From Seohaeicola_A nanhaiensis (GTDB lineage: Bacteria; Pseudomonadota; Alphaproteobacteria; Rhodobacterales; Rhodobacteraceae): 64,000 nucleotides of DNA. Shown piece after piece: positions 34,564 to 42,412 of the stretch. The number at the start of each line of letters is the position of its first letter. The first letter of the stretch is position 1. The position numbers and the translations under genes are program-made. Below the pieces are notes generated by a model. That model was not told where the DNA came from. It saw only the letters and a program-made list of their open reading frames with translations, and did not search any database. The stretch is from assembly GCF_042654245.1 (NCBI RefSeq), contig NZ_JBHSGI010000002.1:1149080-1213079 (forward strand), read 5' to 3'.

Positions 34564-35100
34564 ATGCTCATCCCCCGCCAGAAGACCCCAAACCTCACCC
34601 TGCCCACGGTCGCGCACGGCCAGTTCGAGCTCGGCAACGACCAAGCGCAGCGGGGCACGCTGCTCTGTTTTTATCGCGGCCTGCATTGCCCGATCTGCAT
34701 CCGCTACCTGACCGAGTTGGAAAAGCTTACCGCCGAATTTGCCGAACGCGGGGTGAAGACCATCGCCATCAGTTCCGACAGCGAAGACCGCGCCAAGGGC
34801 ATGGCAGAAAAGATCGGGGCCAGCGCCTTGCGGATCGCCTACGACCTGCCCCTGGCCGAGGCACGCGACTGGGGGCTCTATGTCTCGACGTCGCGCGGCA
34901 AGACCTCGACGGGCCTGGAAGAACCGGCCCTCTTTTCCGAGCCTGGCCTCTTTCTTGTCACACCCGAGCGCACGCTCTATTTCGCCTCAGTCCAGACCAT
35001 GCCCTTTGTGCGTCCGAACTTCCGCGAACTGATCGGCTCGCTCGATTTCGTGATCGAGAAAAACTACCCCGCGCGCGGCGAATATTCCGGCGCGGTCTAG
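34564..35100 (+). CDS. peroxiredoxin-like AhpC/TSA family protein
   Basis: A 178-residue thioredoxin-fold protein with the active-site segment YRGLHCPICIRYL (CPIC at about 46-49), the peroxiredoxin position for a peroxidatic cysteine with a resolving cysteine at CxxC spacing. The helix LTELEKLTAEFAERGVKTIAISSD and a C-terminal region with FRELIGSLDFV are typical of the cytosolic peroxiredoxin-like family. It is expected to reduce peroxides. The ATG at 34564 has AAGG upstream; the long upstream in-frame extension runs over the divergent promoter. Its TAG stop shares CTAG with the convergent NTF2-like gene. Confidence 0.85.
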   Translation: MLIPRQKTPNLTLPTVAHGQFELGNDQAQRGTLLCFYRGLHCPICIRYLTELEKLTAEFAERGVKTIAISSDSEDRAKGMAEKIGASALRIAYDLPLAEARDWGLYVSTSRGKTSTGLEEPALFSEPGLFLVTPERTLYFASVQTMPFVRPNFRELIGSLDFVIEKNYPARGEYSGAV

Positions 35101-35507
35101 CTCAGCGCCTTGCGGTATTCGAGAAAGCGCGGGTCGGTCTGGACCCGCGCGTTCATCGCCTCGCGCAGCGCCGTGACGGATTTCAGCGGACGCATCGCCA
35201 CCTCGAAGGTCTCGATCAGACCGGCGTCGTTCAAGGTGATCAGATCGACGCCTACGGCATCGAGATCGCCGATCCGGCACTGGAACTCCAGCGCCCAGTC
35301 CTTGCCCTCGCCCATTACCCGGCGATAGCGGAAGTCGCTGAACACCTTGCCCACATGCCCCAGAACCGCCGCCACGGGCGCGCGACCGGTCCAGGTGGCC
35401 CAGTAGGTGGGCGGCAGGAAACGGACGTCCTCGGCCAGCAGGCCCGCGATCTTCGTGTCGTCGCCCTTGGCGACCACCTCCATCATCCGTTCGATCGTCT
35501 CGTGCAT
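35097..35507 (-). CDS. NTF2-like (SnoaL-type) protein
   Basis: A 136-residue protein with the nuclear-transport-factor-2 fold pattern: N-terminal helix MHETIERMMEVVAKGDDTKIAGLLAEDV (35507-35424), followed by curved-sheet strands ending in a helix. Members are ketosteroid-isomerase-like enzymes or small-molecule binders. No catalytic pair can be named with confidence. GAGGAGA lies 6 bases before the ATG. It overlaps the convergent peroxiredoxin-like gene at the stop codons. Confidence 0.72.
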   Translation of the reverse strand: MHETIERMMEVVAKGDDTKIAGLLAEDVRFLPPTYWATWTGRAPVAAVLGHVGKVFSDFRYRRVMGEGKDWALEFQCRIGDLDAVGVDLITLNDAGLIETFEVAMRPLKSVTALREAMNARVQTDPRFLEYRKALS

Positions 35508-35612
35508 GTGATTTCTCCTCTGTTGCCGTCACCCTTGCCCGGCGTGCCCAACCGGGCAAGCCCGACGTTGCGGCGTCTTGCCCTGACGCGCCGCTGTCCT
35601 TAAGTCGGCGCG

Positions 35613-36266
35613 ATGATCACCTCGACACCCTATGCGCCGCCCGACGTGCCGCTCGACATCCTGCACCATGACGCGCAGGTGCTGGTCGTGAACAAGCCGG
35701 CGGGCCTGCTGTCGGTCCCGGGCAAAGGCGACGACCTGGCCGATTGCCTGATCGAACGCATCCGCATGGTCTTTCCCGAGGTGCTTCTTGTCCACCGGCT
35801 CGACCGCGACACCTCTGGGGTCATGGTCTTTGCGCTGACGCCGCACGCCCAGCGCCACCTCGGCCTGCAGTTCGAAAAGCGGCAGACGCGCAAGGCCTAT
35901 GTCGCCCTGTTGTCTGGCCTGCTCGAACCCAAGTCCGGCACTGTCGATCTGCCGCTGATCGTCGATTGGGAAAACCGCCCCCGCCAGATGGTCGATCACG
36001 AACGCGGCCGCGCCGCGCAGACCGACTGGAAGGTCCTGCGCCACGAGGACGGGATCACCCGCGTGCGTCTGTTCCCTAAGACCGGGCGCAGCCACCAGCT
36101 GCGCGTGCACATGCTGGCGCTGGGTCATCCTATCCTGGGCGACCCGTTCTATGCCACCGGTGCGGCGCGCGACTACCCGCGCATGATGCTGCACTCGGAA
36201 GAGCTGCGCTTTCGCCATCCCGACGGCGGGGCCTCGCAACGCTTCTTCATTCCGCCCGAGTTCTGA
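35613..36266 (+). CDS. rluA: RluA-family pseudouridine synthase
   Basis: A 217-residue enzyme isomerising uridine in rRNA and/or tRNA. The catalytic motif HRLDRDTSG with Asp64 is intact, the NKPAGLLSVPGKG segment precedes it, and the GRSHQLRVHM C-terminal motif follows at about 159-168. There is no S4 domain and the length equals RluA (23S rRNA U746 / tRNA U32), not RluC or RluD; the target assignment is inferred from size and motif context. Convergent with the next membrane-protein gene. Confidence 0.88.
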   Translation: MITSTPYAPPDVPLDILHHDAQVLVVNKPAGLLSVPGKGDDLADCLIERIRMVFPEVLLVHRLDRDTSGVMVFALTPHAQRHLGLQFEKRQTRKAYVALLSGLLEPKSGTVDLPLIVDWENRPRQMVDHERGRAAQTDWKVLRHEDGITRVRLFPKTGRSHQLRVHMLALGHPILGDPFYATGAARDYPRMMLHSEELRFRHPDGGASQRFFIPPEF

Positions 36267-36282
36267 GCCTATCGCGCGCCGC

Positions 36283-36891
36283 TCAGTCCAGCAAACTCAC
36301 CATCAGGCCCGCCATTGCGGTTGTCATCGCGACCGACACGGCGAAAGCCAGCATAGCCAGCCCCAAAGCGCCCAAACCCCGCGCCCATCCGGCGCGGGTC
36401 AACGCCACAAGCTGCAACGGCAGCGCGGCCACCAGTGTCGCATAGAGATACACGCCGGAAATATTCTCGAACGCCCAGGACCGTTGCAAAGTCGGCCCCA
36501 CGACCCGCAACGCCAGCATCCGGTCGCCTCCGAAGGAGTCGAACCAGTCCGCGGACAGTGCATAGCTCAGGCCGTGCAGCGCGACGAACAGAACCGGACG
36601 CAGCAGGACGTCGCTGACCATCGCGCGGCCCGGCGATATATGCCCCTCGGCCACAAGGGCCAGCAGGAACAGGCTGAGATAGTTCACCACGAAAACCACC
36701 GGCAGCCCGGTTGTGACGACCTGCCTCAGAAACCGACTCAAAGCCTCGCCATTCCCAAGCAGCATCGACGCGAAGCCGGAAGTCAGCAGCACAAAAACCG
36801 CGAGCAGGGGCAAGATGCCGACCACGCTCAGCGCGAGCGAGTTCAACGCGAAGCGCCAGAACGGAAGATCGAGGTGGAAAAAGCGGGTCAT
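36283..36891 (-). CDS. integral membrane protein, unknown function
   Basis: A 202-residue protein with about five hydrophobic segments (roughly residues 12-40, 58-80, 93-112, 145-165 and 172-198) separated by short charged loops. It starts MTRFFHLDLPFWRF. No family is recognised. It is divergent from copA, with the CueR-type operator between them, and convergent with rluA; the shared upstream region does not prove copper regulation, because the operator is oriented towards copA. Confidence 0.6.
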   Translation of the reverse strand: MTRFFHLDLPFWRFALNSLALSVVGILPLLAVFVLLTSGFASMLLGNGEALSRFLRQVVTTGLPVVFVVNYLSLFLLALVAEGHISPGRAMVSDVLLRPVLFVALHGLSYALSADWFDSFGGDRMLALRVVGPTLQRSWAFENISGVYLYATLVAALPLQLVALTRAGWARGLGALGLAMLAFAVSVAMTTAMAGLMVSLLD

Positions 36892-36957
36892 GACACGCCA
36901 GTCTTGCCCCGCGCCTTCCGCAAAAGCGAGGGCGACGAGGAAAATTGCCTTGCCCCC

Positions 36958-36988
36958 TTGACCTTCCCGTGACTGGAACCCTTATCTG
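36958..36988 (+). promoter_or_regulatory. CueR/HmrR operator-promoter of copA
   Basis: TTGACC (36958-36963) and TATCTG (36983-36988) are separated by 19 bases, the elongated spacer typical of MerR-family promoters. The spacer holds the dyad ACCTTCC-N7-GGAACCC (36961-36981), close to the CueR consensus ACCTTCC-N7-GGAAGGT. The cognate regulator gene lies directly downstream of copA. Confidence 0.78.
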
Positions 36989-37018
36989 ACCTATCGGAAC
37001 ATCCCGCCGGAGGCCGAT

Positions 37019-39520
37019 ATGACCACTTCAAACCCTGTCACACTCTCCATCGAAGGCATGACCTGCGCGTCCTGTGTCGGACGCGTGGATCGCGGATTGA
37101 AAACCGTCGAGGGCCTGGCCGACGTCTCGGTCAACCTCGCCTCGGAAACAGCCCGCTTCACCGCCGGCACCCCAGCGCAGGTTGCGCAGGCCGCACAAAA
37201 GCTCGACGATCTGGGTTATCCCGCCCGCCGTCAGACTGTCACGCTGAACGTCAGCGAGATGACCTGCGCCTCTTGCGTCGGCAGGGTCGATCGTGCGCTG
37301 GCCGCCGTGCCGGGCGTGATCGAGGTCAACGTCAACCTCGCCGCTGAAACGGCCCGCGTCGCTTATCTGGAAGGCGCCACCGACCCCACCGCGCTGATGC
37401 GAGTAGCGCAGGAGGCCGGGTATCCCGCCACCCTGGCCGAGGCGACCGCCACAATGGATCGCGCCGCGCGGAAAGAGGAAGAGGCCAGCGGCCTGCGCCG
37501 CCGTGTGATCTTTGCCGCCGCCCTGGCGCTTCCGGTCTTCCTGATGGAGATGGGCGGTCACATGATCCCGGCGGTGCATCATGCCATCGCCATGACCATC
37601 GGCCAGCAGACCAGCTGGCTTATCCAGTTCGTCCTTACCACCGCTGTCCTGATCGGCCCCGGCCGCCAGTTCTATCTCAAGGGCATTCCCGCGCTGCTCA
37701 AGGGCGCGCCGGACATGAACAGCCTGGTCGCGGTCGGCACCGGGGCGGCCTATCTCTATTCGCTGGTCGCCACCTTCCTGCCCGCGCTGTTGCCCGATGC
37801 CGTCCGCGCGGTCTATTTCGAAGCGGCGGCCGTCATCGTGGTTCTCATCCTGATCGGCCGTTGGCTCGAGGCCCGCGCCAAGGGGCGCACCGGCGCCGCG
37901 ATCCAGAAGCTGCTGGGGCTTCAGGCCCATACCGCCCGCGTCCTGAAGGACGGCGAGCCGGTCGAGGTCGACATCGCCAGCCTGCGCGCTGGCGACCTGA
38001 TCGTCGTGCGCCCCGGCGATCGCATCGCCGTCGATGGCGAGGTGACCGAGGGCGAAAGCCACGTCGATGAAAGCATGATCACCGGCGAACCCGTGCCCGT
38101 GACCAAAGGGGCCGGCGACCATGTGACCGGTGGCACCGTCAACGGCGCCGGCAGCCTGACCTTCCGCGCTACTCGCGTCGGCACCGATACGGTGCTGGCG
38201 CAGATCATCCGCATGGTCGAAGATGCGCAGGGCGCGAAACTGCCCATACAGGGTATGGTTGACCGCATCACGCTGTGGTTCGTTCCCGCCGTCATGGGCG
38301 TTGCTCTGCTGACCGTGCTGGTCTGGCTGATTTTCGGCCCCGCCCCGGTGCTGACCAATGCGCTGGTGGCCGGTGTCTCCGTTCTGATCATCGCCTGCCC
38401 CTGTGCCATGGGCCTTGCCACGCCGACCTCGATCATGGTCGGCACCGGACGCGCCGCCGAGATGGGGGTGTTGTTCCGCAAGGGCGACGCCCTGCAGGAA
38501 TTGGGCACCGTCGGCGTTGTCGCGCTGGACAAGACCGGAACCGTGACCGAAGGCCGCCCCGAGCTGACCGATCTGATCCTGGCCGAGGGGTTCGACCGCG
38601 CAAACGTGCTTGCCCTGATCGCCGCGGTCGAGGCCCGGTCCGAGCATCCAATCGCCGAAGCCATCGTGCGTGGCGCCCGCGCCGAAGGTCTGCGCGCTGG
38701 TGACATTTCGGAGTTTACCTCGATCACCGGCTACGGCGTGCGCGCCATGGTGGACGGACATGAGGTGCTGGTCGGCGCCGACCGCCTGATGACCCGCGAA
38801 GGCGTGGATGCCAATGCCCTCGCTGCGGCCGAGACCGAGCTTGCCCGCCGCGGCCGCACCGCGCTCTTTGCCGCCATCGACGGGCGCATCGCGGCCGTGA
38901 TCGGGGTCGCCGATCCGGTGAAACCCGCCAGCCGCGCGGCCATCGCTGCTCTGCACGCGCTTGGCCTCAAGGTCGCCATGATCACCGGCGACAAGCGCGA
39001 GACGGCCGAGGCCATTGCGCGGGAAACCGGCATCGACCATGTGATCGCGGGCGTGCTGCCCGACGGCAAGGTCGCCGCCCTGGACGACCTGCGCCAGCAC
39101 GGCAAGGTTGCCTTTACCGGCGACGGCATCAACGACGCCCCGGCGCTGGCTCATGCGGATGTCGGCATCGCCATCGGCACCGGCACGGATGTCGCCATCG
39201 AGAGCGCCGATGTGGTGCTGATGTCGGGCGATTTGCGCGGGGTGGTCAATGCCTTCGCCGTATCCCGCGCCACCATGCGGAACATCAAGCAGAACCTCGG
39301 CTGGGCCTTCGGCTATAACATCGCGCTGATCCCGGTCGCGGCGGGCGTGTTGTTCCCGGCCTTCGGGGTGCTGCTCTCTCCGGTGTTGGCGGCTGGCGCG
39401 ATGGCGCTGTCCTCGGTCTTTGTGCTCACCAACGCCCTGCGCCTGCGCCGCCTTTCGCCCGAGATGGACGAAACGGTGCCGCAACCAACCCGCGCGCCCG
39501 TGCCCGCGCCCGCCGAATAG
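37019..39520 (+). CDS. copA: copper-exporting P1B-type ATPase
   Basis: Exports Cu(I) across the inner membrane using ATP; 833 residues. Two N-terminal heavy-metal domains carry CASC copper sites (Cys16/19 and Cys83/86). The membrane copper site CPC is at 460-462 in TM6, the phosphorylated Asp504 in DKTGT, the TGE actuator motif in MITGEPVPV, the HP motif in SEHPIAE, and GDGIND in the P-domain. All catalytic motifs are intact. GGAGG precedes the ATG. It forms an operon with cueR 9 bases downstream and is driven by the CueR-type promoter. Confidence 0.97.
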   Translation: MTTSNPVTLSIEGMTCASCVGRVDRGLKTVEGLADVSVNLASETARFTAGTPAQVAQAAQKLDDLGYPARRQTVTLNVSEMTCASCVGRVDRALAAVPGVIEVNVNLAAETARVAYLEGATDPTALMRVAQEAGYPATLAEATATMDRAARKEEEASGLRRRVIFAAALALPVFLMEMGGHMIPAVHHAIAMTIGQQTSWLIQFVLTTAVLIGPGRQFYLKGIPALLKGAPDMNSLVAVGTGAAYLYSLVATFLPALLPDAVRAVYFEAAAVIVVLILIGRWLEARAKGRTGAAIQKLLGLQAHTARVLKDGEPVEVDIASLRAGDLIVVRPGDRIAVDGEVTEGESHVDESMITGEPVPVTKGAGDHVTGGTVNGAGSLTFRATRVGTDTVLAQIIRMVEDAQGAKLPIQGMVDRITLWFVPAVMGVALLTVLVWLIFGPAPVLTNALVAGVSVLIIACPCAMGLATPTSIMVGTGRAAEMGVLFRKGDALQELGTVGVVALDKTGTVTEGRPELTDLILAEGFDRANVLALIAAVEARSEHPIAEAIVRGARAEGLRAGDISEFTSITGYGVRAMVDGHEVLVGADRLMTREGVDANALAAAETELARRGRTALFAAIDGRIAAVIGVADPVKPASRAAIAALHALGLKVAMITGDKRETAEAIARETGIDHVIAGVLPDGKVAALDDLRQHGKVAFTGDGINDAPALAHADVGIAIGTGTDVAIESADVVLMSGDLRGVVNAFAVSRATMRNIKQNLGWAFGYNIALIPVAAGVLFPAFGVLLSPVLAAGAMALSSVFVLTNALRLRRLSPEMDETVPQPTRAPVPAPAE

Positions 39521-39529
39521 GAGATCGCC

Positions 39530-39931
39530 ATGAACATCGGAGAAGTCGCCGAACGCTCGAACCTGCCAACCAAGACCATCCGCTATTACGAGGATATCGG
39601 CCTGATCAAACCCAAGCGGTCGGAAAACGGTTACCGTGCCTTCCGCGAGGCCGACCTGCACAAGCTCGCCTTCCTTGGCCGGGCCCGGGCACTGGGATTT
39701 TCCATCGAGGACTGCCGCACCCTCATGGCGCTTTACGAGGATGAGACGCGCGAAAGCGCCCAGGTGCGCGCGGTGGCCGAAGAGCATCTGAACGCTATCG
39801 ACTCCAAGATCGCCCAGCTTCAGTCCATGCGGGCGACGCTGGCGCATCTGGTGCACTGCTGCGCCGGCGACAACAGGCCCGACTGTCCCATCCTCGACGA
39901 TCTGGCCTCCCTGGACACACACCAGAGATAA
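39530..39931 (+). CDS. cueR: MerR-family copper-responsive regulator CueR/HmrR
   Basis: A 133-residue copper sensor. The N-terminal MerR helix-turn-helix starts MNIGEVAERSNLPTKTIRYYE, followed by the dimerisation helix and a metal-binding loop with Cys111 and Cys119 (C-x7-C spacing, as in CueR Cys112/Cys120); an additional Cys110 adjoins. Monovalent Cu(I) or Ag(I) sensing is implied by the two-cysteine site. It is co-transcribed with copA and presumably activates the promoter at 36958-36988, giving autoregulation. Confidence 0.94.
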   Translation: MNIGEVAERSNLPTKTIRYYEDIGLIKPKRSENGYRAFREADLHKLAFLGRARALGFSIEDCRTLMALYEDETRESAQVRAVAEEHLNAIDSKIAQLQSMRATLAHLVHCCAGDNRPDCPILDDLASLDTHQR

Positions 39932-39953
39932 AACAGTTTACAAGGATACTGTT
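39932..39953. promoter_or_regulatory. inverted repeat, candidate operator of the MarR-type gene
   Basis: Arms AACAGT (39932-39937) and ACTGTT (39948-39953) with a 10-base centre, 33 bases upstream of the MarR-type start. It overlaps a possible -35 (TTTACA, 39937-39942). Size and symmetry fit a MarR-family autoregulatory site. Confidence 0.5.
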
Positions 39954-39986
39954 GCCCACGATACGATTTGGCCGGGGGAGGACCCT

Positions 39987-40487
39987 TTGACCCATCGGCT
40001 GAACATGACCTATCCGGTATCTGGGGTGCGAGGCGGTGACGCCGGCGAGTCCATCGACTTTGGCGAAATGGCAGGTTCGCTGGGCCTGATGCTGCGCCTC
40101 GCGCAACTGCGCATGTTCGAGATCTTCTACCAGACTCTCGCCCATCACGGGCTGAAACCCGGCGAGTTCACCGTGCTCTGGGTCATCGGCCTGAACCCCG
40201 AAGCGCGACAGGGACTTGTCGCCCGCAAGCTGCGCATCAAGCCCGCGCATATGACCAAGCTGGTGCAGCGCGCCGTCGACAACGGGTTTGTCGAACGGAT
40301 CATCCCCGAGGATGACCGCCGCTCGGTCCGGCTGCGGCTGACTGTCGAAGGCAGCCGTTTCGTGGCCGAGAAAAAGCCTGACTTCCTCAACTACATCGCG
40401 CACGAGCACACCCGGCTCAGCAACGACGAATTCCGGATGCTGGTGAGAATTCTTCAGAAATTCAATGGTATGGAGCAAGACCAATGA
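39987..40487 (+). CDS. MarR family transcriptional regulator
   Basis: A 166-residue winged helix-turn-helix regulator. The DNA-binding part reads LKPGEFTVLWVIG... LVARKLRIKPAHMTKLVQRAVDNGFVER, followed by the wing DDRRSVRLRLT. The start is the TTG at 39987: GGGGAGG lies 5 bases before it, while the ATG at 40005 is 23 bases away. Its stop overlaps the amidohydrolase ATG in ATGA, so it very probably regulates that operon, perhaps in response to an aromatic or acyl-CoA-type ligand as for other MarR proteins next to degradative enzymes; this is inference. Confidence 0.9.
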   Translation: MTHRLNMTYPVSGVRGGDAGESIDFGEMAGSLGLMLRLAQLRMFEIFYQTLAHHGLKPGEFTVLWVIGLNPEARQGLVARKLRIKPAHMTKLVQRAVDNGFVERIIPEDDRRSVRLRLTVEGSRFVAEKKPDFLNYIAHEHTRLSNDEFRMLVRILQKFNGMEQDQ

Positions 40488-41362
40488 TAGACCTCGACAA
40501 GGTTGTCGCCATCGACATCCACACCCATGCCGAAGAACCCTGCTGCGGTCCCCGCGACGATGGCTATGACGAATTCCAGGCCGGCATGGCCGCCTACTTC
40601 AAGAATCCGGCCGGGGCCAAGGGAATGCTCCCCTCGGTGCAGGAAACCGCCGCCTATTATCGCCAGCGCAATATCGCCGCGGTGATCTTTCCGGTGGATG
40701 CCGAACGCGAAACCGGCTTCCGTCGCTATTCCAACGAGGAAGTCGCCCAGATCTGCGCCGAGAATGACGATATCCTGATCCCCTTCGCCTCGGTCGATCC
40801 GTGGAAGGGCAAGGCCGGCGTGCGCGAAATCCGCCGTCTGGTCCGCGATTTCAACGTGCAGGGCTTCAAGTTCCACCCGACGATGCAGGGCTTCTGGCCG
40901 GACGAACACCAGTTCCATCCGATCTATGACGCGATCCAGGAAGAGGGCAAGGTTGCGCTGTTTCACACCGGCCAGACCGGAGTCGGCTCGGGGATGCGGG
41001 GCGGCATGGGGATGAAGCTCAAATATTCCAACCCGATGGCGCTTGACGATGTTGCGGCGGATTTCCCCGACCTCAAGATCATCCTCGCCCATCCCAGCTT
41101 TCCCTGGCAGGAAGAGGCGCTGGCGGTCTGTCAGCACAAACCCAATGTCTACATCGACCTCAGCGGCTGGAGCCCCAAGTATTTCCCTGAAATCCTGGTG
41201 AAATACGCCAATTCGCTGCTGAAAAAGAAGATGCTCTTCGGGTCGGACTGGCCCGCGATCACGCCCGACCGCTGGCTGGCCGATTTCGAAGCCGCAGGCT
41301 TTCGGGAAGAGGTGAAACCGCTGATCCTGAAGGAGAATGGGCGGAGGCTGCTGGGTCTCTGA
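40484..41362 (+). CDS. amidohydrolase family 2 protein (ACMSD-like)
   Basis: A 292-residue TIM-barrel metal-dependent hydrolase or decarboxylase (PF04909). Metal-binding motifs are DIHTH near residues 10-14, FKFHPTMQGFWPD at about 129, ILAHPS at about 203, and FGSDWP at about 249. Related enzymes act on aromatic ring-cleavage products or beta-ketoacyl-CoA thioesters (the CouO type sits beside a MarR regulator in coumarate pathways), which makes an aromatic-catabolic role possible. The exact substrate is unresolved. Translationally coupled to the MarR gene. Confidence 0.85.
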   Translation: MIDLDKVVAIDIHTHAEEPCCGPRDDGYDEFQAGMAAYFKNPAGAKGMLPSVQETAAYYRQRNIAAVIFPVDAERETGFRRYSNEEVAQICAENDDILIPFASVDPWKGKAGVREIRRLVRDFNVQGFKFHPTMQGFWPDEHQFHPIYDAIQEEGKVALFHTGQTGVGSGMRGGMGMKLKYSNPMALDDVAADFPDLKIILAHPSFPWQEEALAVCQHKPNVYIDLSGWSPKYFPEILVKYANSLLKKKMLFGSDWPAITPDRWLADFEAAGFREEVKPLILKENGRRLLGL

Positions 41363-41407
41363 CACGCCGGCCCACCGCGGGACACCCAGAAAGGTCCGAC
41401 ATTCGGC

Positions 41408-41426
41408 GGGCGGCCTGACGCCGCCC
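41408..41426. repeat. hairpin downstream of the first amidohydrolase
   Basis: GGGCGGC (41408-41414) and GCCGCCC (41420-41426) with loop CTGAC. It may weaken read-through into the second amidohydrolase gene, but the tail is not T-rich. Confidence 0.35.
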
Positions 41427-41504
41427 AGCCCATTCTCCGATTTCACCGGTTCAACCGACCGGCGAAACACCCTAGACTGGTGTAGCCCTCGGAGGAGCGA
41501 CGTG

Positions 41505-42350
41505 ATGATCCCCCTGCTCGACACGCATCAGCACCTGCTATACCGCGACCGGCTGGGCTATGCCTGGGCCGACGGGCTGCCGGCGCTGGCCGGGCGGGAT
41601 TTCACGCTCGACGACTATGCGGCCTTGACTGCAGGGCGCGGCATCTCGGGCACGCTGTTCATGGAGGCTGACGCCGATGACTATGCCCGCGAGGCACGCG
41701 TCGTCGCCGCTCTGGCCAAAAAGCCTGGCAGCGGCATCCTGGGCCTGATCGCCGCCTGTCGGCCCGAAGACACCGCTGCCTTTTCGGAATGGCTCGAGGA
41801 AATCGCCGACCTGCCGGTCGTCGGCCTGCGCCGGATCCTGCACGAGGTGCCCGATGAGGTCTCGCAGGGCGCGGCCTTCCGCGCCAATGTCGCCCGGCTC
41901 GGCCCACGCGACCTGACCTTCGACATCGTCATGCGCGCCGACCAGCTGCCGCTGGCCGCGGCGCTGGCCGATGCCTGCCCGAACACCCGGTTCGTGATCG
42001 ACCACTGCGGCGTGCCCGACATCGCCGGCGGCGGTCTCGACCCCTGGCGCGCCCACATGCGCGACCTGGCCGAGCGCGGCAACGTGGTCGCCAAGGTTTC
42101 CGGCGTGATGGCCTATTGCAGCCCCGGTAACGCCACCGCCGAGGCGATCCGGCCCTATGTGTCACATGTGATCGACTGTTTCGGCCCCGAGCGCTGCCTC
42201 TGGGGCAGCGACTGGCCCGTCGTCAACAAGACGGCAGGCCTGGCCGAGTGGATCGCCGCCTTCCGCAGCCTGATCGCCCCGCTGTCCGAGGACGAACAGC
42301 GCGCGATCTGCAACGGCACGGCGCAAAGGGTCTATGGCGTGAGCCTCTGA
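41505..42350 (+). CDS. amidohydrolase family 2 protein (sugar-lactonase-like)
   Basis: A 281-residue metal-dependent hydrolase resembling L-fuconolactonase, L-rhamnonolactonase and 2-pyrone-4,6-dicarboxylate lactonases. Metal and substrate motifs are LLDTHQH at about 4-10, FVIDHCGVPD at about 165-174 and LWGSDWPV at about 235-242. The ATG at 41505 has GGAGGAG 7 bases upstream; the long upstream in-frame extension is rejected. A 5-base-arm inverted repeat (ACACC-N7-GGTGT, 41467-41483) lies just upstream. It fits opening of a sugar lactone in the adjacent sugar-acid gene set. Confidence 0.82.
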   Translation: MIPLLDTHQHLLYRDRLGYAWADGLPALAGRDFTLDDYAALTAGRGISGTLFMEADADDYAREARVVAALAKKPGSGILGLIAACRPEDTAAFSEWLEEIADLPVVGLRRILHEVPDEVSQGAAFRANVARLGPRDLTFDIVMRADQLPLAAALADACPNTRFVIDHCGVPDIAGGGLDPWRAHMRDLAERGNVVAKVSGVMAYCSPGNATAEAIRPYVSHVIDCFGPERCLWGSDWPVVNKTAGLAEWIAAFRSLIAPLSEDEQRAICNGTAQRVYGVSL

Positions 42351-42355
42351 CGAGG

Positions 42356-42403
42356 CCATTTTTCCTGCAAGGAAAATGGACCGGAATTCTTGCAGAATTC
42401 CGG
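42356..42403. terminator. double hairpin between convergent catabolic genes
   Basis: Hairpin 1: CCATTTTTCCT (42356-42366) with AGGAAAATGG (42370-42379), one bulge. Hairpin 2: CCGGAATTCT (42381-42390) with AGAATTCCGG (42394-42403), perfect. Read on the minus strand, hairpin 2 is followed by a T-rich run, so it can terminate the hydroxyacid dehydrogenase operon; the pair could serve both directions. Confidence 0.65.
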
Positions 42404-42412
42404 CCCCCGCAC

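Noticed and set aside
37028..39922. 964-codon minus-strand open frame opposite copA
   Set aside because: copA and cueR are certain genes on the other strand; the antisense product is His/Gly/Gln-rich low-information sequence typical of a mirrored frame in high-GC DNA.
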